Assembly (NCBI GenBank): GCA_035508795.1
Contig: DATJMJ010000235.1
Location: 1 to 5,604 of the forward strand
Length of the DNA stretch: 5,604 nucleotides
Direction: 5' to 3'
Origin: DATJMJ01 sp035508795
Lineage (GTDB): Bacteria; Actinomycetota; Acidimicrobiia; Acidimicrobiales; Palsa-688
A program made the position numbers and the translations under genes. Under the pieces are notes generated by a model. The model worked only from the letters and a program-made list of their open reading frames with translations, had not been told where the DNA came from and searched no databases. The first letter of the stretch is position 1, and the number at the start of each line of letters is the position of its first letter. Of this stretch, positions 1 through 5,091 are shown piece after piece.

Positions 1-67
1 GCGGCCTCGTGCGGTGCCGGGTGTGAAGTGTGCAGTTGTGCGTCTGACATGGTTGTGCACCCAACTC

Positions 68-197
68 TCAGGCCATGGCGGCGGCCGGTGCCCACCTGAA
101 GCGCCACAGCGCGACGACAAGCCCAGCGATCACCCAGACGGCCAGCACACCGAGATCGCCCCAGGCGACCGAATTCGCTTGGCCGGTTGGGCCGAAG
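68..197 (-). pseudogene. Displaced C-terminal end of the ABC-2 permease (other frame)
   Basis: Read on the minus strand one frame away from the permease, this stretch encodes FGPTGQANSVAWGDLGVL, then AVWVIAGLVVALWRFRW and a short tail ending in TGA at 68-70. That is the normal ending of ABC-2 permeases: a short loop, a sixth transmembrane helix and a closing aromatic/basic RFRW motif. It joins the main frame perfectly if one T is restored after the GCT codon for Ala248 (one A in the plus-strand GAAG at 194-197). The repaired protein would be 290 residues, a normal family length. The frameshift is read directly from the sequence; whether it exists in the living cell cannot be told here. Confidence 0.85.
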
Positions 198-939
198 CCG
201 TGGTGGGGGCTGCCAGGTGCTCGACCGGGAAGAACTGGGCGATGCGTTGTAGCCAGCTGGGGATCTCGACCCCAGGCACGAAGACGCCCGAGATGAAATA
301 AAGCGGCAGTACGGTCGCTTGGACGATGGGTTGGGCGGCGTCGGAAGAGCTGATCAGGGTGGAGACGGCGTAACCGAAGACGCAGAAGGTTGCCGAACCG
401 ACAATCGCGGTAAGCGCCAAGGCAGGCAGCGCCTGCAGGGGCACGCCGACGTTGTACGCGAGGCGGCCGATCACGAGGACGATAGTGATGACCATCAACG
501 AGATGGAAACGGCGGTCAAGGCCCTACCCGCGATGAGCACAGCTGCAGGCACAGGTGTCGCCCGGCGTCGTTTGAGTACTCCAGCCTCGCGCTGTGCGGT
601 GACCGATATGACCAGGTTGACAAACGAGGCTGAGATCACGGCCATGGCCGCGATGCCGGGCACGAAATAAGTCGACTCCTTCGTGTGGTCGGGCCCTACT
701 GTCCCACTGCCGAAGAGGCTCACAAAGATGACCAAGAACATAACTGGTAGGGCCAGAGTGAAGAACCTGGCCTGGCCGTTGCGGAAGAAGCTCACCACGT
801 CGTAGCGGGTCTGGTGAAGGACGAGCGAAAAGTCGCTCTTGGCCTTGGGCTCAGGTCCTGCGGTCCTGGGCGCTCTCGGCGGCTCCCCGCCCCTCTTGGG
901 ACGCGAGCGCCGGTAGGCCCAGCGGATAAGGAAGATCAT
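130..939 (-). CDS. ABC-2 type transporter permease, C-terminus frameshifted
   Basis: Membrane subunit of a DrrB/ABC-2 type exporter, expected to pair with the ATPase encoded just upstream and move a drug or lipid-like substrate out across the inner membrane. The 269-residue product has a basic cytoplasmic N-terminus (1-50) and hydrophobic segments near 59-77, 92-112, 140-158, 170-196 and 205-223. The family-typical GVLKRRRATPVP loop lies at about 120-131, and LPLYFISGVFVPG followed by WLQRIAQFFPVEHLA at 211-243. The ATG at 939 is preceded by AAAGGA (946-951) at 6-nt spacing. After residue 248 the frame is lost: the last 21 residues are polar and unlike the family, and the expected sixth helix is missing. 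The proper ending is in another frame (separate entry). This is either a pseudogene or a one-base sequence error; family assignment is secure. Confidence 0.9.
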   Translation of the reverse strand: MIFLIRWAYRRSRPKRGGEPPRAPRTAGPEPKAKSDFSLVLHQTRYDVVSFFRNGQARFFTLALPVMFLVIFVSLFGSGTVGPDHTKESTYFVPGIAAMAVISASFVNLVISVTAQREAGVLKRRRATPVPAAVLIAGRALTAVSISLMVITIVLVIGRLAYNVGVPLQALPALALTAIVGSATFCVFGYAVSTLISSSDAAQPIVQATVLPLYFISGVFVPGVEIPSWLQRIAQFFPVEHLAAPTTASAQPAKRIRSPGAISVCWPSG

Positions 940-958
940 TGTTCGTCCTTTCAGTGGT
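921..958. repeat. Direct repeat copy 1 (permease start module)
   Basis: This 38-bp stretch matches 1010-1047 at 33 of 38 positions, offset 89 bp, with no gaps. It holds the permease Shine-Dalgarno (AAAGGA), spacer, ATG and first codons (MIFLIRW). Two of the five mismatches lie in the coding part and both are synonymous (CTT/CTC for Leu, ATC/ATT for Ile). The offset is not a multiple of three. Confidence 0.85.
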
Positions 959-1028
959 TTGGGTGAGCCCGGACGCTTTGCTCACGGGCACGTAAGCGGC
1001 GTACTAGCCAGCGAATGAGGAAGATCAT
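951..1028 (-). CDS. 25-residue ORF duplicating the permease N-terminus
   Basis: A tiny ORF between the ATPase and permease genes. Its product begins MIFLIRWLVRRLRAREQ and ends in a polar VRAHPNH-type tail. The first seven residues equal those of the permease and the next few are similar (MIFLIRW-x-x-RR-x-R). Its ATG (1026-1028) overlaps the ATPase TGA (1025-1027) as ATGA, and it has its own AAAGGA (1035-1040) at 6-nt spacing. Its TGA (951-953) overlaps the permease Shine-Dalgarno (946-951). The start signals therefore look fully usable and would couple ATPase, peptide and permease translation. It may be a remnant of an earlier permease start left by duplication or recombination with a paralogue, or a working leader peptide. 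No known family is recognised beyond the permease-like start. Confidence 0.55.
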   Translation of the reverse strand: MIFLIRWLVRRLRAREQSVRAHPNH

Positions 1029-1047
1029 TGGTTGTCCTTTCGGTGGT
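1010..1047. repeat. Direct repeat copy 2 (small-ORF start module)
   Basis: Second copy of the 38-bp start module at 921-958. It carries AAAGGA, a 6-nt spacer, ATG and codons for MIFLIRW, and overlaps the last codons of the ATPase gene. Outside the module, identity to the first copy falls off quickly on both sides, so this is not a simple recent 89-bp tandem duplication. Confidence 0.85.
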
Positions 1048-2005
1048 CGGTGAGGGATAGGTAGACCTCTTTGAGAGAAGGCCGGCGGACTTCGAGGTGT
1101 GGGAGGTCGACGCCGGTGGTGACCGCCCAGTCGCTAAGAAAATGGACGTGGGCGAGCGGGGAGTGGCTGTGGAGCACGACGCTGCGCCCCGGCCCCCTGG
1201 TGGCGAGCAACTGGAGGGCAGACGGCAGGTCGCTCACACCTAGGCCACTTGGGAGGCTGGATGTTACAGTTGCGCCCAAGCCGTCTCGCCCGCCGAGTTT
1301 TCCTGGTGTGCCCTCGGCGACGATCCTGCCCTCGGCGATGACAGCGATCCGGTCGGCCAGGTGCTCTGCGTCGTCCATGTAGTGGGTCGTGAGGAAAACG
1401 GTCTTGCCGAGCCGGCGCAGCCCGTCGATGACCTCCCAGGCGTCACGGCGCGCCGATGGGTCGAGCCCGGTAGTCGGCTCGTCCAAGAAAATGAGCTCGG
1501 GGTCCCCAATGAGGGCAAGGGCGACATCGAGGCGGCGGCGTTGGCCACCCGAGAGATGTTCGGCCCTCGCGCTGGCTTTTTCCTCTAGCCCGACGAGCTC
1601 GAGCGTCTCGTCGATGTCCCGCGGGGCGCTGTAGTAGCCGGCGTACAGTTCGAGGCACTCGCGCATTGTGAGGCCAGGTTCAGGTTGTGATTCCTGCAGC
1701 ACGGCACCGACGCGGTTCCGCCAAGCACCGTCGGCGTCGGCCGGGTCGGTGCCCAGTACCAAGACCTTGCCGGCACTGGGCTGGCGGAAGCCTTCGAGGA
1801 TCTCTGCCGTCGTCGTCTTGCCAGCACCATTAGGCCCCAAGAAAGCGAAGATCTCGCCACTCCTAACTTCCAGGTCGATGCCGTCAACGGCCTTGTACGG
1901 CCCATCGGACTTGACAAGGCCGGTGACACTGATCGCTGGGGCAGGCGTTTGGGCCGGCACCGCCGCCAGCTCGGCCGCTGGGCCTTCTATTTCGGTCGTG
2001 TGCAT
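1025..2005 (-). CDS. ABC transporter ATP-binding protein (DrrA-like)
   Basis: Cytoplasmic ATPase of a drug/lipid exporter; it hydrolyses ATP to drive the permease encoded downstream. The 326-residue protein has a low-complexity Ala/Pro-rich leader (about 1-23), Walker A GPNGAGKTT (57-65), Q-loop Gln104, signature LSGGQ (151-155), Walker B LIFLDEP (171-177), D-loop GLD (180-182) and switch His208 in TTHYMDDAE. A C-terminal extension of about 85 residues ends EVRRPSLKEVYLSLT, as in DrrA-type proteins, and all catalytic residues are present. The ATG at 2003-2005 follows GGAGG (2009-2013) at a short 3-nt spacing. One oddity: the A-loop usually reads K-x-Y-G, but here it is KSDG (Asp34), with a Tyr three residues later. 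The stop overlaps the next ORF start as ATGA. Function is confident; the substrate is unknown. Confidence 0.95.
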   Translation of the reverse strand: MHTTEIEGPAAELAAVPAQTPAPAISVTGLVKSDGPYKAVDGIDLEVRSGEIFAFLGPNGAGKTTTAEILEGFRQPSAGKVLVLGTDPADADGAWRNRVGAVLQESQPEPGLTMRECLELYAGYYSAPRDIDETLELVGLEEKASARAEHLSGGQRRRLDVALALIGDPELIFLDEPTTGLDPSARRDAWEVIDGLRRLGKTVFLTTHYMDDAEHLADRIAVIAEGRIVAEGTPGKLGGRDGLGATVTSSLPSGLGVSDLPSALQLLATRGPGRSVVLHSHSPLAHVHFLSDWAVTTGVDLPHLEVRRPSLKEVYLSLTDHRKDNQ

Positions 2006-2045
2006 TTTCCTCCGTGCTCGTTGCTGCGGTCGAAATTCTTCTGCT

Positions 2046-2072
2046 ATTGAAAACCCTAAGCGGGACTTGCAA
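2046..2072 (-). promoter_or_regulatory. Possible promoter of the ABC exporter operon
   Basis: On the minus strand TTGCAA (2067-2072) is followed, after 15 bases, by TTCAAT (2046-2051), which could act as -35 and -10. The resulting leader to the ATPase ATG would be roughly 30-35 nt and would include the GGAGG. The spacing is shorter than ideal, so this is a weak call based only on hexamer resemblance. Confidence 0.25.
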
Positions 2073-2120
2073 AAACGTCATCGGCGCCGGGGTTGAACTT
2101 GTACGGGCCGGACCGCTGTC

Positions 2121-2180
2121 CCAGAGTTGACGGGACCTCCACCCAGGGGTGGACATAAGCCGGCGAGGTTTCAACTCTGG
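2121..2180. promoter_or_regulatory. Nested inverted repeats, candidate operator region
   Basis: Outer arms CCAGAGTTGA (2121-2130) and TCAACTCTGG (2171-2180) are a perfect 10-bp inverted repeat with a 40-bp gap. Inside lies a second perfect dyad, TCCACCC-AG-GGGTGGA (2138-2153). The set sits between the ATPase gene (minus) and the divergent membrane-protein fragment (plus), where an operator would be expected. On the plus strand TTGACG (2127-2132) and CATAAG (2154-2159) flank the inner dyad with an overlong 21-bp gap, loosely recalling promoters bent by MerR-family activators. Arms are seen directly; the regulator is unknown. A transcript could also fold into a long hairpin here. Confidence 0.45.
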
Positions 2181-2213
2181 GGCTGATGACCGCCCTGGCC
2201 AGACGGGCCTAGC

Positions 2214-2492
2214 GTGGAGGACGTGACCCCTGGACGGGCACCAACCCATGCCTCGCTCGAGCGTGCGCGCCGGCGCCAAGCGCTTACCATGCGGTCCTTG
2301 CGGGTCGTCGGCCTGGCCCTACTAGCACTGGTGGAGGTGACCGGGGCGCTCACGGCGCCCCGCCCTGGCTTGAGCGGGCACCGCTTGGGTGTCTTGCTTG
2401 GCCTAGTGGGCGTCGCCCTTGGCCTGCTGGGCACCCAAAGTGACATCCAACGGGCAAGGGCAGCAGAAGTAGTACCACACGCGTGTAAGTAA
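2214..2492 (+). pseudogene. Truncated two-helix membrane protein, possible sensor-kinase N-terminus
   Basis: A 92-residue ORF with a basic N-terminus and two hydrophobic segments, about residues 30-48 (VVGLALLALVEVTGALTA) and 57-74 (RLGVLLGLVGVALGLLGT). The pattern resembles the first helices of actinobacterial sensor histidine kinases, which often accompany DrrAB-type exporters, but no kinase motif follows, so that identity is inference. Third positions are strongly G/C up to about residue 74 and then become mixed, suggesting the true gene breaks near 2435 and the last residues are chance reading. The start is uncertain: GTG 2214, GTG 2223 (GGAGG only 2 nt upstream) or ATG 2289. It points away from the ATPase gene across the inverted-repeat region. 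Confidence 0.5.
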
Positions 2493-2602
2493 AGGCAACG
2501 GGCCGAAGAACGAACCGGCAACCGCCGATGGTAAGTGAGTGCCTGCCGGTCCGATCGCTGCACTCGCAGCCGGGGCGACTCGAACTCTCAGTTGCTGAAG
2601 GT
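2493..2602. other. Noncoding gap with one weak inverted repeat
   Basis: No coding signal is seen. ACCGGCA (2514-2520) and TGCCGGT (2544-2550) form a perfect 7-bp inverted repeat with a 23-nt loop. There is no U-run after either arm, so it is not a typical intrinsic terminator, though it lies where the ends of two truncated genes face each other. Confidence 0.4.
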
Positions 2603-3082
2603 TCACGCCTCGTCGAACCACCCGTCTGGCATCTCCACCCGGAAAGCCGGGTCGGCCTTTGAGGCTTGGTCGAGCGCTACCTGGTAGGCGGCTTTCCGGG
2701 ACCGGGCAACCTCCCGGGGCTTGCGCCCCCCGCCAAGGGCGTGCTGGCGCGCCAAGCTGAACGTCGACCGAAAATGGCCCTGGGCGAGCGGTGCGCCCAC
2801 CAACCTGAGCTGCTTGAGCTCGGCGCTGGCGATCTCTTGAGGGGACCGGAGGTCCGCCGAGGCGGCCCAGGATGCCACTGCGGCTCTTGACCACAGCTTG
2901 GTCCGGCATCGAGTGTTTGGGAAGGTAGCCCCTACATCTTTTGTGGGCCCAGGTGGGCTCGCATGTGGGAAATCCCCAGTCGGATCCTGACTCGTCAGTG
3001 TCCCAACTGACCTTTCCGTCGTGCGATCGAGCGGCTGCCGTCCAGGAAAGCCATAGTCGCTGGGCCATTTTGAGGCAGACAC
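2603..3082 (-). pseudogene. Unrecognised protein; only the C-terminal half looks genuine
   Basis: The frame is open for 159 codons from a GTG at 3080-3082, but its two halves differ. Residues 1 to about 75 use A/T at over 40% of third positions and have no recognisable pattern. Residues from about 76 to the end have roughly 85% G/C third positions and protein-like composition: SPQEIASAELKQLRLVGAPL, then a basic ALGGGRKPREVARSRKAAY stretch and an acidic PDGWFDEA ending. I infer a real C-terminal gene piece (about 2603-2855) joined to sequence that is open by chance. The GTG is about 8 nt after the LysR stop and has an AGGA near that stop, so weak translation after LysR is possible. I do not recognise the family; a phage or plasmid origin for the basic tail is possible but unsupported. 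Confidence 0.45.
2860..3077. other. Stretch without convincing gene
   Basis: No frame on either strand shows the strong third-position G/C bias of the neighbouring genes, and no family pattern is recognisable. It separates the C-terminal gene piece from the LysR gene and looks like decayed or spacer DNA. Confidence 0.5.
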
Positions 3083-3090
3083 TCAGTGTC
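3078..3090. repeat. Short perfect palindrome directly after the LysR stop
   Basis: GACACT-C-AGTGTC is a perfect 6-bp palindrome around one central base, abutting the LysR stop codon (3091-3093). As RNA it would give at best a 5-bp stem with a 3-nt loop, and no U-run follows on the minus strand, so it would be a poor terminator. It contains the GTG start of the following open frame. Confidence 0.4.
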
Positions 3091-3975
3091 CTACGCTTGC
3101 GGTCGGGCTTCGGTGACGAGCTGCGCCAGCGCATTTGCGGCAGCGTTCGCCCGGCTCGACGGCGTGGCCATCACGACCTGCCACGTGATACGTGGCGAGA
3201 GCGCCCGCTGAAGGAGCTCGGGACCGCCTGAATGCAGCAGCGATGGCGGCAACAGGGCAATGCCGAGGCCCGCCCGCACGAGCTCGACGCAGGTGGTCAG
3301 GTCGGCGACCTCGATGGTCACACGCCGATCGAGGCCAGCGGCGAGGAACGCCCGGTCCACGACGGTGCGCACCCCCCAGCCGGGCGGGAAGTCCACGAAG
3401 GTGGCATCGACCAGGGCGTCTAGAGTTACGGGCCTGCGACCAGCCGGCGCATGTCCGGGAGCGGCCACGAGGACAAGGTCCTCTGAGCCCAGGGGCACAG
3501 CGTTCACCCCCGACGGCCGGTCGACAAGGGCGATGAAGGCGATGTCGAGGCGCCCCTGGCGGAGCTCCTCGAGGAGGGCGGCCGAACCGCCGACGGCGGG
3601 CCGCGCCTGGATCTCGACGGCGGGATGCTGGCGATGGAAACGTCCGAGCAGCCCGGGGAGGTCTGCGAAGGCGACGGACTGCATTATGCCCACGCGCAGC
3701 GTCCCCCGTAGGACGCCTCTGACCGCCGCAGCAATGCCACGGGTCTCCTCCGCCGCCGCGAGCGTCCGGCGCGCCGCCGGCATAAGGGCCTCACCGGCAC
3801 CGGTCAAGGTGACCCGGTGGGTCGTGCGGTCGAAAAGGCGGATCCCGAGCTCACGCTCGAGCGCCTGGACCGACACCGACAGGGCCGACTGCACGTAGTT
3901 GAGGCGGCGGGCCGCCTTGGTGAAGCTGCCGTCCTCGGCGACTGCGACGAAATGGTCGAGCTGGCGGAGCTCCAC
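3091..3975 (-). CDS. LysR-family transcriptional regulator
   Basis: Complete 294-residue LysR-type regulator, normal length for the family. The N-terminal winged helix-turn-helix spans about 1-60: MELRQLDHFVAVAEDGSFTK, then AARRLNYVQSALSVSVQALE and LGIRLFDRTTHRVTLTGAGE. A linker helix (about 65-90) is followed by an effector-binding domain from about 91, with the usual GTLRVGIMQS start, LRQGRLDIAFIAL at about 138-150 and GLGIALLPPSLL near 236-247. It should act as a tetramer that senses a small molecule and binds the divergent intergenic region. The frame starts at GTG 3975; a nearby ATG (3977) is out of frame, and Shine-Dalgarno placement is poor, consistent with leaderless translation. Effector and targets are not predictable; the divergent secreted-protein gene and itself are the first candidates. 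Confidence 0.95.
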   Translation of the reverse strand: MELRQLDHFVAVAEDGSFTKAARRLNYVQSALSVSVQALERELGIRLFDRTTHRVTLTGAGEALMPAARRTLAAAEETRGIAAAVRGVLRGTLRVGIMQSVAFADLPGLLGRFHRQHPAVEIQARPAVGGSAALLEELRQGRLDIAFIALVDRPSGVNAVPLGSEDLVLVAAPGHAPAGRRPVTLDALVDATFVDFPPGWGVRTVVDRAFLAAGLDRRVTIEVADLTTCVELVRAGLGIALLPPSLLHSGGPELLQRALSPRITWQVVMATPSSRANAAANALAQLVTEARPQA

Positions 3976-3981
3976 ATCTCC

Positions 3982-4010
3982 AGCCTAGTCATGAGCCCGA
4001 CGAATGACAG
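3982..4010 (-). promoter_or_regulatory. Candidate promoter giving a leaderless LysR mRNA
   Basis: On the minus strand TAGGCT (3982-3987) fits the actinobacterial TANNNT -10 and lies 6 nt before the GTG start. This would place transcription initiation at or next to the start codon. CTGTCA (4005-4010), 17 bp upstream of it, matches TTGACA at 4 of 6 positions. Position and spacing fit a promoter for a leaderless transcript; this is a sequence-pattern inference. Confidence 0.45.
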
Positions 4011-4025
4011 TTTTATTGGACATTC
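4002..4025. promoter_or_regulatory. Dyad in the LysR divergent region, possible operator
   Basis: GAATGACAG ... TTGGACATTC reads as a 24-bp imperfect dyad of the form GAATGnC-N10-GnCATTC. It overlaps the candidate -35 of the LysR gene and lies about 70 bp upstream of the divergent start. LysR regulators usually bind dyads in such shared regions and repress themselves. It does not match the classic T-N11-A box cleanly, so another regulator is possible. Confidence 0.35.
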
Positions 4026-4082
4026 ACGAAACAAGGCACAGGGCGACGCCAGGCTGTTTTTACGGCAGATAGTTAGCCGAAC

Positions 4083-4089
4083 AAAGGAG
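4083..4089 (+). promoter_or_regulatory. Ribosome binding site that fixes the 4097 start
   Basis: AAAGGAG lies 7 nt before the ATG at 4097. No comparable site precedes the internal ATG at 4256, which would otherwise look like a more natural signal-peptide start. This supports the long N-terminal extension. Confidence 0.75.
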
Positions 4090-4096
4090 CGCCATC

Positions 4097-4978
4097 ATGA
4101 GCGATATCCGACCAACAAACCTCCACGAGACCCTTTCCGCTCGGCCCGTACCGAGCACTACCTCAGGACCGTCGGTTGCTACAAGTCCAGGCGGCGCGGG
4201 CTCTGTGCCGCCTCCCCCGCCAGCCGCTTCGCCGGGACCGTCGGCCTCGCCCCCCATGGCCACGCGAGCTTGCCGGCTTCGGGTACGGCGGTTGCTGGCG
4301 AACACGAGAAGGGGACGGGCCGCGGCCGCTGCGCTGATGTCTGCCGTGATGGCCCTTTCCGTCAGTGTCGCCACGTCCCCCTCGGCCACGGCAAGCCAAG
4401 TCGTGGTCCCCAGCGCCTCCGCCGCCAGCGGGGCATCCAATGCTCGGTCTGCACCGGCGCAAGGTGGAGCATTAGGCACGGTCGACAGTGTGTCCAAGTC
4501 GAGCTTCACGATGACGACGTCGGCGGGCCAAAAGGTGACCGTCGACGAGAAGTCCTCCACGACTTACGAGAAGGGGACGAGCTCGACCTCAGCAAAGGCC
4601 GTTACTAAAGGCCAAAGCGTCCTCGCACTGGGTACGGTCAACTCGACGACCATCACGGCCTCGGAGCTCGTCATCGGCTACAAGTCGGCCGCGAGTGCGA
4701 AAGCGACGACGAGCGTGGTCCCTCTCAAGAAGGGTGAAACGACCGCGTCAACGCAGGTCGGCCAGATCCCAGCGAACTGGAGTGCCGGGCAGGGCACGAT
4801 CGTCAGCGGGGCAACCGCTAACAAGGCGACAGAAGCTGCGCTGGCCGCCTACCCCGGGGCCATCATCGACCGGGTGGCGAAGCTGAGCAACGGCGAGTAC
4901 AACGTCCACTACATCGGCGTCAACTGGCCACACCACGTCTTCGAGAGTGCTGGCTTCAAAGTGGTCGGCGCGCTATGA
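4097..4978 (+). CDS. Exported/anchored protein with DUF5666-like and PepSY-like regions
   Basis: A 293-residue protein of unknown function, apparently complete. Residues 1-54 are Pro/Ser/Ala-rich (five prolines in a row at 38-42). A basic stretch (57-74, with RRLLANTRRGR) precedes a hydrophobic segment at about 75-93, ending SATAS near 96-100. That fits a signal peptide with possible cleavage after ATA, or a type II membrane anchor. Residues about 126-194 (LGTVDSVSKSSFTMTTSAG ... VLALGTVNSTTITASELVI) match the DUF5666 beta pattern. Residues about 240-291 (ATEAALAAYPGAIIDRVAKL ... YNVHYIGVNWPHHVF) resemble PepSY-like extracytoplasmic regions of actinobacteria. It is rich in Ser, Thr and Ala. 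It is divergent from the LysR gene, which may control it. The domain names come from remembered family patterns; the biological role is open. Confidence 0.85.
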   Translation: MSDIRPTNLHETLSARPVPSTTSGPSVATSPGGAGSVPPPPPAASPGPSASPPMATRACRLRVRRLLANTRRGRAAAAALMSAVMALSVSVATSPSATASQVVVPSASAASGASNARSAPAQGGALGTVDSVSKSSFTMTTSAGQKVTVDEKSSTTYEKGTSSTSAKAVTKGQSVLALGTVNSTTITASELVIGYKSAASAKATTSVVPLKKGETTASTQVGQIPANWSAGQGTIVSGATANKATEAALAAYPGAIIDRVAKLSNGEYNVHYIGVNWPHHVFESAGFKVVGAL

Positions 4979-5051
4979 ACCTGCCTGTGACGAAGGTTTC
5001 GCCGAGGTTCTGCATGAACCAGGCACGACGCAGGATGCCATTCGCATAACC
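4974..5051 (-). pseudogene. Fragment resembling an NmrA-type NAD(P)-binding protein
   Basis: In one minus-strand frame this encodes GYANGILRRAWFMQNLGETF followed by VTGRFIA. The LR-x-x-WFMQN-x-x-E motif is typical of NmrA-like atypical short-chain dehydrogenases, usually in the middle of the protein. Nothing recognisable precedes or follows it, no start codon with a binding site fits, and it ends against the stop of the secreted-protein gene. I read it as a relic of about 26 residues. Too short to be certain. Confidence 0.4.
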
Positions 5052-5091
5052 GGCGCTACCAGGTAGAGATCGATCCCCTGACGGGCAGTTG

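Noticed and set aside
1..67. Possible terminator after the permease
   Set aside because: Only 5-bp arms (AGTTG/CAACT) and no U-run on the minus strand; the stretch shows nothing supportable.
190..200. Programmed ribosomal frameshift in the permease
   Set aside because: The site ACG-GCT-TCG lacks a slippery heptamer, and no strong downstream structure is evident; mutation or sequence error is simpler.
2563..2605. tRNA-like T-arm on the minus strand (GACTCGAACTCTC context)
   Set aside because: The T-loop pattern is there but the stem has a mismatch, and no acceptor stem, anticodon arm or CCA-type end can be paired around it.
2403..3134. Minus-strand open frame of 243 codons
   Set aside because: It overlaps the LysR 3' end and the better-supported C-terminal gene piece in another frame, and its composition (Arg/Pro/Ser-rich) is that of a shadow frame.
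3180..3196. Perfect 7-bp inverted repeat GCCACGT-GAT-ACGTGGC
   Set aside because: It lies inside the LysR coding region where it encodes the family-typical RITWQV segment, so coding constraint explains it sufficiently.
3817..4608. Long plus-strand open frame of 263 codons crossing the LysR start and the secreted-protein gene
   Set aside because: It is antisense to LysR and out of frame with the secreted-protein gene, with no family pattern; high G+C makes such shadow frames common.
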